In this document: positions 9,142-15,734 of the stretch, piece after piece
How the letters are laid out: each line of letters starts with the position of its first letter
Position numbering within the stretch: position 1 is the stretch's first letter
NCBI GenBank assembly: GCA_002428455.1
Contig: DIWL01000001.1
Location: forward strand, 1-33,324
From: Anaerolineaceae bacterium UBA6107
GTDB lineage: Bacteria > Chloroflexota > Anaerolineae > Anaerolineales > Anaerolineaceae
Reading direction: 5' to 3'
Length of the DNA: 33,324 nucleotides
Translations under genes and position numbers: made by a program
The notes under the pieces: model-generated
What the model was told of the DNA's origin: nothing
What the model saw: only the letters and a program-made list of their open reading frames with translations
Databases searched by the model: none

Positions 9142-9145
9142 AACC

Positions 9146-10090
9146 CTACAGTATGCCGGATTTTTGAACCTGCAGACTCAACTCATCCAACATCGTCATT
9201 TCATCAGCAGTTAATCGCCATCCAACTGCACCCAAATTTTGCTCCGCCTGAAGGCCATCCTTTGCACCAGGGATGGGCAACGCTCTTTTCTGAACGACCC
9301 AATTCAACGCCACCTGTGCGGTAGTTTTTCCTTCATGCTCGTTACCAATACGGGCCATGGCATTAAACATGGGCTGTAATTTGGCAAGGTAATCTTTGCT
9401 ATAACGTGCTGCCCTTGTACCACGGAGAGGGTTTGCGGCAGTGTACTTGCCGGTGAGAACTCCCATCGCTAACGGACTATATGCAATTACTTTTATTCCT
9501 TCTGCCAGGCAATAATCCAATAAACCATCCCTCTCAATATGCCGGTCCAGGAGATGGTATTCCACCTGGTTTGAGGCCAATCGCGCCCCGTGTTTCTTGA
9601 GCGTCTCATTCGCCTCTATCGTCTGAGTCAGATCGTAGTTGGAAACACCAATGGCATCGATCAATCCCTCTTCATGCAAATCAAGCATGCGATTCATCCA
9701 AGTTTTCGGGTTCAACGGCGGGAGGTGTACATGCATCTGGTATAGCGCTATCCGGTTGAGTTTCAACCGTTGAAGACTGTTCTTTAATGCTATGCGCAAC
9801 GACCCTTTAAATACTCGCCATGGGAAAGGCATCATTTTCGTTGCGATGATCACCTGCTCACCCGTTTGTTCAATTAATTCGCCGAGAATACGCTCTGACT
9901 TACCCTGACCATACACTTCAGCAGTATCAAAGAACCGGATCCCTCCCCTGATACTTGTAAGAAAAGCTTCCCTGACGTCATTTTCTGAATATCCATTCCC
10001 AAATCCCCACACCAGCCTGTCTCCCCAAGCCCAGGTACCGACCCCCATTTCAATTCCATTGAAAATGTGATGCTCTACGGGTTCTGACAT
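9146..10090 (-). CDS. Aldo/keto reductase
   Basis: This is a probable NAD(P)H-dependent oxidoreductase with a TIM-barrel fold. The 314-residue protein (starting MSEPVEHHIFNGIEMG) has the catalytic tetrad in family context: Asp and Tyr in FDTAEVYG, Lys in VIIATKM, His in YQMHVH. It also has the cofactor-end motifs IKVIAYSPLAMGVLTGKY and TAQVALNWVVQK. The ATG at 10090 is chosen because GGAG lies six to seven bases upstream and a -10 box is close behind; the reading frame stays open further upstream but would extend through the promoter. Substrate cannot be told from sequence. The 3' end converges on scpA. Confidence 0.88.
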   Translation of the reverse strand: MSEPVEHHIFNGIEMGVGTWAWGDRLVWGFGNGYSENDVREAFLTSIRGGIRFFDTAEVYGQGKSERILGELIEQTGEQVIIATKMMPFPWRVFKGSLRIALKNSLQRLKLNRIALYQMHVHLPPLNPKTWMNRMLDLHEEGLIDAIGVSNYDLTQTIEANETLKKHGARLASNQVEYHLLDRHIERDGLLDYCLAEGIKVIAYSPLAMGVLTGKYTAANPLRGTRAARYSKDYLAKLQPMFNAMARIGNEHEGKTTAQVALNWVVQKRALPIPGAKDGLQAEQNLGAVGWRLTADEMTMLDELSLQVQKSGIL

Positions 10091-10117
10091 TATCCACTCC
10101 GGGAAAAAGATCTGCCT

Positions 10118-10148
10118 ATTATACACAAAAACCGCGGTAATGTAACAA
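10118..10148 (-). promoter_or_regulatory. Possible promoter of the aldo/keto reductase
   Basis: On the minus strand a perfect TATAAT (10118-10123) is preceded by TTGTTA (10143-10148) at 19 bases, or by TTACAT at 16 bases. The start codon at 10090 would lie about 20 bases downstream of transcription initiation. Confidence 0.45.
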
Positions 10149-10163
10149 GAAACGTAATTGGGA

Positions 10164-10169
10164 TATAAT
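10164..10169 (+). promoter_or_regulatory. Possible -10 element for the zinc-ribbon gene
   Basis: A perfect TATAAT lies 41 bases before the ATG at 10211. A weak TGTAAC 17 bases upstream is the only -35 candidate. It is divergent from the aldo/keto reductase promoter. Confidence 0.35.
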
Positions 10170-10210
10170 CTTATCTTATCAGGCAATAATAAACATATAG
10201 GAGACCTAAC

Positions 10211-10855
10211 ATGGTGGAACATTTGGAATTTGCCAATAATTATCGTGACCTTTCCACAGACCAGGGTTTTCAATACGAATTTGTTTGTGACCGTTGTGGT
10301 TCCGGCTACCGCACTACATTCAAGTCCTCAATAACCGGCAAGATCAGCACAGCGCTAGACACAGCCAGCAATCTTTTTGGTGGCATCCTGGGCAGGGCTG
10401 CAAACCTCGGAGAACGAGTACATTCAGCCACATGGGAACGCGCTCATGATGAGAGTTTCACCGAGGCGGTCAGCGAGATCAAACCGTACTTCATCCAATG
10501 TCCACGTTGTAACACCTGGGTTTGCCGGGAAAAATGTTGGAACACAAAGAAAGGTCTTTGTAAAGAATGCGCACCAGATCTTGGCGTGGAAATGGCTGCA
10601 GCCCAGGCATCCCACTCTGTTGAAGAGGTGTGGGCACACGCGGCAATGGCAGAAGAAGATAAAAAATTAACCACAGAAGACTGGCGTGAAGGCATCACAG
10701 CCACCTGTCCAAACTGTGAAAAACCGCTGGCAACGAATGCGAAGTTTTGCCCGGAGTGCGGTTTCTCGTTAAAACCAAAAGATAAGTGCCCTAGCTGCGG
10801 AGCTAAACTGTTGCCCGGTGCAAAATTCTGTGCTGATTGCGGCCAAAAGTTGTAA
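10211..10855 (+). CDS. Zinc-ribbon protein of unknown function
   Basis: I do not recognise a specific function. The 214-residue protein has an N-terminal CxxC (CDRCGSGY), then a Gly/Ala-rich segment with heptad-like spacing (about residues 43-75). A second cysteine cluster follows (CPRCNTWVCREKCW and CKEC). The C-terminus is a double zinc ribbon: CPNCEKPLATNAKFCPECG, then CPSCGAKLLPGAKFCADCG. Such tandem ribbons usually mediate protein or nucleic-acid contacts. There is no signal peptide or clear membrane span, though the Gly/Ala-rich segment could be amphipathic. AGGAGA precedes the ATG. It is followed after 68 bases by mutS in the same direction; a functional link is not evident. Confidence 0.75.
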   Translation: MVEHLEFANNYRDLSTDQGFQYEFVCDRCGSGYRTTFKSSITGKISTALDTASNLFGGILGRAANLGERVHSATWERAHDESFTEAVSEIKPYFIQCPRCNTWVCREKCWNTKKGLCKECAPDLGVEMAAAQASHSVEEVWAHAAMAEEDKKLTTEDWREGITATCPNCEKPLATNAKFCPECGFSLKPKDKCPSCGAKLLPGAKFCADCGQKL

Positions 10856-10923
10856 GCATTGATTTGTCATTGATGTTTCTACTCAACATATTCCCTACCT
10901 GGATCTGATCACCCCGGAAATCT

Positions 10924-13506
10924 ATGCCAGATGATGTAACCCCCATTCGCCAGCAATACCTTGATATCAAGAAACAATATCCCGACGCTATCCTTTTCTT
11001 TCGCCTGGGAGATTTCTACGAAACTTTTGATGACGATGCACACATCACATCACGCGAATTGGACATCGTGCTCACTTCACGCAATGTAGCCAAGGGAAAC
11101 CGCGTGCCGATGGCCGGTATCCCTTACCACGCGGCGGAGAATTATCTCTCGAGGTTAATTGACAAAGGGTACCACGTAGCGATATGTGAACAGGTTGGCG
11201 AACAGCCCACCAAAGGGATTTTTCCGCGTGAAGTGGTGCGTGTGGTCACTCCGGGCACTGTGATCGAACCAGGTTTATTGAACAGCCACGAGAATAACTT
11301 TCTCGCCGCAGCCAGGATCGATGGAGACCAGTTCAGTGTCGCGTATGCTGACATCACCACCGGTGAATTTGCTGTTACACAGATCGAATCCGCTGACCCC
11401 CTCACAGATCTGCGGTCGGAGCTCGTGAGATTGAACCCGGTCGAAATATTGATCCCCGAATCGATGAAATTGATTCACCGCCCCAACAGCAGCCTGACAA
11501 CGTTGCCGGAATGGCGCTTCGAAACCAGTCGTTGCCGTGAGATCCTCTTGCGCAAGATGGAGGTTACCACACTGGAAGGCTTCGGACTGGAGAACCTGCC
11601 ATTGGCAATACAAACCTGCGGCGTAATCCTCCAATACCTCGAACAAACTCAACCGTCAGCAATCGCGATGTTGAAAGGACTTGCCACTTACAACACCAGC
11701 GAGTTCATGGTGCTGGATGCAGCCACCCGCCGTAATCTTGAGCTCACCGAGACCATTCGCCGCGGCGACACGCAGGGTTCGTTGCTTTCCATTCTTGATC
11801 GGACGATCACACCCATGGGGCACCGCTGCATTCGTCAATGGGTAAGCAAACCGCTCCTCAATATTGAACAGATCGTAAAACGGCAAAATAATATTGCTGT
11901 TTTCTTTGACAACTCTTTGCTTCGCGCTGAATTTCGGTCTGAGCTGCAACACATCGGTGATCTTGAACGATTGACAAACCGGGTGGTGAGTAATTCTGCC
12001 CAACCGCGCGACCTCACTGGAATCCGGTCGATCCTGCAATCCGTGCCAAAGGTGTTGAGCACATTAAACGAGGAGATATCCCGATTAGAGCCCATCCTCG
12101 AAAATCTGGATGTGTGTCACCCTGTCCTGGAATTGCTGAAAGACGCAATCGCTGAGGATCCCCCTGCTACCTTGCAAAATACCGGGATCATTCGCAGCGG
12201 ATATTCGGAAGAGCTGGACAGTGTCATAGAGATGTCCAGTCATGCCAGGGAATGGATCTCCAACCTGGAAGCGGTAGAACGGGACAGGACCGGTATTCGT
12301 ACCCTCAAAGTTGGATACAACAAGGTATTTGGCTATTATCTCGAAATAACGCACAGCAACACCGGGCAGGTACCACCGGAATATATTCGCAAGCAAACCC
12401 TGGTGAACGCAGAACGCTACATCACCCCGGAGATGAAAGAATACGAGTCTTTGGTATTAAATGCTGAAGAAAGAATCCGGGAAATTGAAAACCGTTTATT
12501 CAAAGAAGTCTGCCAGGCGATCCTGCCTCACATCAATCAATTGCTCACCACGTCCCGCTTGCTGGGTGAATTGGATGTGTTTGCCGGCCTGGCAGAAGGA
12601 GCAGCCATACAAAGTTATGTCCGCCCCACCCTGGTGGAAGATCCGGTAATACAGATCATCGATGGTAGACACCCCGTGGTGGAAACCAGTTTGAAAGGTG
12701 AAAGGTTTGTGCCGAACGACGTTGTACTGGAGGAAGGTGAGCTCATTCGAGTGATCACAGGCCCCAACATGAGTGGTAAATCCACTTTCCTGCGCCAGGT
12801 GGCTCTGATTGTGCTGATGGCCCAAATAGGCGCGTACGTTCCAGCCAAAAGTGCCCGGATCGGCATTGTGGACAGAATCTTTACCCGCATCGGCGCACAG
12901 GATGAGATCCACGCCGGTCAATCCACTTTCATGGTTGAAATGATCGAAACCGCCAATATTCTCAATCACGCTACCAGCCGCAGTCTGCTCATTTTGGATG
13001 AGATTGGTCGCGGTACGTCAACCTATGACGGGTTATCTATCGCCTGGGCAGTGATCGAGTACATCCATAACCATCCCCGTCTACGCGCGCGCACCTTTTT
13101 TGCCACGCATTTTCATGAATTGACTGTATTGAGTGATCTCCTACCTGGGATCCGCAATTACAACGTTGCCGTCGCAGAAAACGGTACCCAGGTGATCTTT
13201 TTACATAAGATCGTCCCTGGCGGTACAGATCGGTCATATGGTATACATGTGGCGCAACTGGCCGGAATCCCGAGACCGGTCATTTCACGTGCCAGCGAGA
13301 TCCTTGGTCAATTGGAAGCTACGTCCGGATCAACAGTGAAAGTTGACCACGGTCATTCCCAGCAGTTGACTCTTTTCCCGGAGACAAACCCGTTGTTGGA
13401 GGAATTAAAAGACCTCGATCTAAATACCCTTCCCCCGATCGAAGCACTGAATATTCTTTACGAATGGCGCAAACGCTTCATTCCTGACGATAAGAAGAAC
13501 AGTTAA
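10924..13506 (+). CDS. mutS: DNA mismatch repair protein MutS
   Basis: MutS recognises mismatches and starts mismatch repair through ATP-dependent clamp formation. The 860-residue length is typical of MutS1. The mismatch-reading Phe-x-Glu motif sits in FRLGDFYETFDDDA near residue 37. The clamp/lever region includes TRRNLELTETIRRGDTQGSL and KVGYNKVFGYYLEIT. The ATPase domain has Walker A GPNMSGKSTFLRQ (about 617-629) and the motifs STFMVEM, LLILDEIGRGTSTYDGLSIAWA and ATHFHEL. The ATG at 10924 has only a weak Shine-Dalgarno. No mutL is seen next to it. Its stop is one base from the end of the convergent fmt gene. Confidence 0.97.
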   Translation: MPDDVTPIRQQYLDIKKQYPDAILFFRLGDFYETFDDDAHITSRELDIVLTSRNVAKGNRVPMAGIPYHAAENYLSRLIDKGYHVAICEQVGEQPTKGIFPREVVRVVTPGTVIEPGLLNSHENNFLAAARIDGDQFSVAYADITTGEFAVTQIESADPLTDLRSELVRLNPVEILIPESMKLIHRPNSSLTTLPEWRFETSRCREILLRKMEVTTLEGFGLENLPLAIQTCGVILQYLEQTQPSAIAMLKGLATYNTSEFMVLDAATRRNLELTETIRRGDTQGSLLSILDRTITPMGHRCIRQWVSKPLLNIEQIVKRQNNIAVFFDNSLLRAEFRSELQHIGDLERLTNRVVSNSAQPRDLTGIRSILQSVPKVLSTLNEEISRLEPILENLDVCHPVLELLKDAIAEDPPATLQNTGIIRSGYSEELDSVIEMSSHAREWISNLEAVERDRTGIRTLKVGYNKVFGYYLEITHSNTGQVPPEYIRKQTLVNAERYITPEMKEYESLVLNAEERIREIENRLFKEVCQAILPHINQLLTTSRLLGELDVFAGLAEGAAIQSYVRPTLVEDPVIQIIDGRHPVVETSLKGERFVPNDVVLEEGELIRVITGPNMSGKSTFLRQVALIVLMAQIGAYVPAKSARIGIVDRIFTRIGAQDEIHAGQSTFMVEMIETANILNHATSRSLLILDEIGRGTSTYDGLSIAWAVIEYIHNHPRLRARTFFATHFHELTVLSDLLPGIRNYNVAVAENGTQVIFLHKIVPGGTDRSYGIHVAQLAGIPRPVISRASEILGQLEATSGSTVKVDHGHSQQLTLFPETNPLLEELKDLDLNTLPPIEALNILYEWRKRFIPDDKKNS

Positions 13507-13507
13507 G

Positions 13508-14413
13508 CTACCAGTCACGCGCGCCGCGCAGGAAATCAGCCCCGCTCATCCAATTCCTGCCAGCCGGCTTTACCTCCAGCAGCATCAACCCACCATCAAC
13601 AGTATTAACACAAGGAAAACGGTCGATAATTAAACGCTCACCCGGTTTACCCTTGCCCGGGATGACACGGGCTTTCCGAATCTTCAACGCCTGACCACCA
13701 AAATCCATCACCGCACCCGGCCAATCGATAAAAGCACGCACTTTTCGTTCCAACTCTACCGCAGGCTTTGAAAAATCCAGGAGGCCGTCCTCCTTCTGGA
13801 TTATTGCCGCATACGTAACGCCATCATCTTCCTGAGGATGGGGTTCAAGCGATCCTGAGAGATAGGCATACAGGGTGCTGATGAGTAACCTGCTCCCTGT
13901 ACTGGCTAATTTACTGGAAAGTGTCCTCGAATCGTCATCTGCATCAATGGGAACCTTTTCCCTGGAGAGGATCGGTCCGGTATCCACGCCCGCATCCATG
14001 ACCATAATGGTCACCCCGGTGCTGTTATCGCCATTGAGAATGGCAGTCTGTATGGGTGAAGCCCCCCTCCAGCGTGGCAGGTAAGACGCGTGTACATTGA
14101 TGCAACCATAACGCGGAAGGTCAAGAATATTTTGTCGCAGGATCTTACCATACGCCGCGACAACAATAAAATCAGGCTGCCAGTTAACAAGTTGTTCCAA
14201 GACTTCCGGTGTTTTCAGTTTTTCAGGTTGCAGGATAGGCAGCGAGAGCTCCTGCGCCTTCAGTTTTACCGGTGGTGGGGTCAACTGCTTGCCCCTTCCG
14301 GCTGGTTTATCGGCTTGCGTAATTACGCCGGCTACCGTGTAATGCCTGGCAAGCTCTTCGAGGATGGAAACAGAGAAATCAGACGAACCCATGAATACAG
14401 TATGGAAACTCAT
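13508..14413 (-). CDS. fmt: Methionyl-tRNA formyltransferase
   Basis: Fmt transfers a formyl group from 10-formyl-tetrahydrofolate to initiator Met-tRNA. The 301-residue protein has the N-terminal formyltransferase fold (TVFMGSSDFSVSILEEL, then QADKPAGRGKQLTPPPVK). Its catalytic region is INVHASYLPRWRGASPIQTAILNGD with downstream TGVTIMVMDAGVDTGPILS, and the C-terminal tRNA-binding domain begins near VRAFIDWPGA. The His and Asp of the active site are in place. The ATG at 14413 lacks a Shine-Dalgarno, but an extended -10 box lies six bases upstream. The usual partner def is not adjacent. It converges on mutS. Confidence 0.95.
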   Translation of the reverse strand: MSFHTVFMGSSDFSVSILEELARHYTVAGVITQADKPAGRGKQLTPPPVKLKAQELSLPILQPEKLKTPEVLEQLVNWQPDFIVVAAYGKILRQNILDLPRYGCINVHASYLPRWRGASPIQTAILNGDNSTGVTIMVMDAGVDTGPILSREKVPIDADDDSRTLSSKLASTGSRLLISTLYAYLSGSLEPHPQEDDGVTYAAIIQKEDGLLDFSKPAVELERKVRAFIDWPGAVMDFGGQALKIRKARVIPGKGKPGERLIIDRFPCVNTVDGGLMLLEVKPAGRNWMSGADFLRGARDW

Positions 14414-14419
14414 GGAATG

Positions 14420-14428
14420 ATTTTAACA
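14420..14428 (-). promoter_or_regulatory. Extended -10 promoter of fmt (probable leaderless transcript)
   Basis: On the minus strand TGT-TAAAAT (14420-14428) ends six bases before the fmt ATG, so transcription would begin at or beside the start codon. No Shine-Dalgarno is present. Confidence 0.5.
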
Positions 14429-14562
14429 CAAACATCGTTTACAAACTACACGCAAGACGGGAGAGCGAGAATCAAAAACCTTTGACAAGCGAAATCATTT
14501 GCTTGCCTACAAAGAGCGGTAGAATTAAAATATAAACACAATAATTCATTAGGAGACCCCGC

Positions 14563-14817
14563 ATGACCGAAGTTCCTCCGATCAAGATCATCATGTACGG
14601 AACCACCTGGTGTGGTTCAACAAAAAGAGCCAGAAGGATTTTTGAAGAGGAACAAATAGAGTATGTGTGGGTGGATATCGATGCTGACGAGACTGCCGCA
14701 AGGTATGTCGAAAGCGTCGCGAACGGTTTCCGTAGCGTTCCTACAATAGTTTTTCCCGATGGTTCAGTTTTGGTGGAACCCTCCACCTACCAGTTACGTG
14801 AAAAACTTGGTCTGTAA
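14563..14817 (+). CDS. Mycoredoxin/glutaredoxin-like protein with CGST active site
   Basis: This 84-residue thioredoxin-fold protein is probably a small cytosolic thiol oxidoreductase. The N-terminal strand IKIIMYGTTW leads to CGST (Cys17 to Thr20), so the second cysteine of the usual CxxC is replaced by Thr. The cis-Pro motif SVPTIVFPDGS and the following VEPS resemble mycoredoxins, the actinobacterial Grx-like proteins. A single nucleophilic Cys suggests a monothiol mechanism. AGGAGA (14551-14556) precedes the ATG by six bases. The gene stands alone on the plus strand, divergent from fmt and convergent with the small membrane-protein gene. The low-molecular-weight thiol it would use is unknown. 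Confidence 0.85.
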   Translation: MTEVPPIKIIMYGTTWCGSTKRARRIFEEEQIEYVWVDIDADETAARYVESVANGFRSVPTIVFPDGSVLVEPSTYQLREKLGL

Positions 14818-14832
14818 ATCAGGTAGCAAAGT

Positions 14833-15084
14833 TCAATCATTGTCTCGCTTTCGGTGAAGCAACCAGACCAGTAAAGCACCTGTAACCATTCCAGCTGCCG
14901 CGACCATCCATATCACCTTCTTTTTTCCTGTTTCCAATATCACGGATGGCGATTGCGTTAATTTCAACCTTAAGGCATCCACAAACTCAGGACCCGGGGT
15001 TACCGGTTCGAGAAGGGAGGAAAGCTTTTCTTCCAATCCCCATAATCCTTTGCTACCAGCCTGTTCCATTCCATTCGTTGTCAT
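14833..15084 (-). CDS. Small single-pass membrane protein, possible anti-sigma partner
   Basis: The 83-residue product has a soluble N-terminal half with the motif LLEPVTPGPEFVDALRLKL, one membrane segment near residues 57-76 (VIWMVAAAGMVTGALLVWLL), and a short basic tail. It starts ten bases after the sigma-factor stop with a GGGGA box inside the gap, so translation is likely coupled. Position right after an ECF sigma gene suggests an anti-sigma role. It lacks the zinc-binding HxxxCxxC anti-sigma motif, so this is inference from context only. It might instead be a membrane accessory of unknown function. Confidence 0.7.
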   Translation of the reverse strand: MTTNGMEQAGSKGLWGLEEKLSSLLEPVTPGPEFVDALRLKLTQSPSVILETGKKKVIWMVAAAGMVTGALLVWLLHRKRDND

Positions 15085-15094
15085 TTTTTCCCCA

Positions 15095-15697
15095 TTAATC
15101 CTTGATCTCGTTCAATTCACCCGTCCCGCTGATTTCCATAACCTGCTCTCTTAGAGCGATCAAAGAGCGATGATATAAACTCTTAATCGCGCCTTCCGTT
15201 TTGCCCATGATCACCGCTATCTCGCCGTTTGAAAGATCCTCCAGGTATTTGAGCAGGATCAATTGCTGTCGATCCGGTGGTAAGCGACGGATCGCATTCA
15301 GCAATACTTCCTTCTCTTGTGTCTTCTCCAACTCTCTCTCCGGTAATTCCGACTGGTGCGGAAGATCGGTGTGATCCTCCAATGACACTTCCTTGCGCCG
15401 CCTGGTGTCGCGATACCAGTTGGCTGTCAGGTTGTGGGCTATGCGATACAGCCATGCCGTGAAAGGTACACCTTTTTCCTGATATTTTTCAATGTGCCCA
15501 AATGCCCGGTGAAAAACCCTAGCGGTGAGGTCCTCCGCATCTGCTCCTGAACCAATACGATAAAAAATGTAATTGTAGATGCGCGTCACATTTTGCTCGT
15601 AAAGGTAACTGAACGCCTCTGCATCACCGGACACCGCCAGTTTCACGGTATCCACATCAGTACCTTGAGCATTATTGAACACTTTTAACTTCTGCAA
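15095..15697 (-). CDS. ECF-type RNA polymerase sigma factor
   Basis: The 200-residue protein has only the sigma-2 and sigma-4 regions typical of ECF (extracytoplasmic function) sigma factors. Sigma-2 includes AFSYLYEQNVTRIYNYIFYRIGS in order, then ADAEDLTARVFHRAF and FTAWLYRIAHNLTANWYRD. Sigma-4 includes LPPDRQQLILLKYLEDLSNGE and the helix-turn-helix IAVIMGKTEGAIKSLYHRSL. The start is a TTG with GAGGG seven bases upstream. It lies 37 bases after the membrane subtilase and 10 bases before the small membrane protein, so all three are probably one unit. Its promoter targets cannot be read from this window. Confidence 0.92.
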   Translation of the reverse strand: MQKLKVFNNAQGTDVDTVKLAVSGDAEAFSYLYEQNVTRIYNYIFYRIGSGADAEDLTARVFHRAFGHIEKYQEKGVPFTAWLYRIAHNLTANWYRDTRRRKEVSLEDHTDLPHQSELPERELEKTQEKEVLLNAIRRLPPDRQQLILLKYLEDLSNGEIAVIMGKTEGAIKSLYHRSLIALREQVMEISGTGELNEIKD

Positions 15698-15734
15698 CTA
15701 ATAACCCTCGTCGGATCAAATGGTTTCATCGCGA

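Noticed and set aside
10091..10273. 61-residue N-terminal extension of the aldo/keto reductase
   Set aside because: It runs through the likely promoter and has no resemblance to the family; the ATG at 10090 has a good GGAG.
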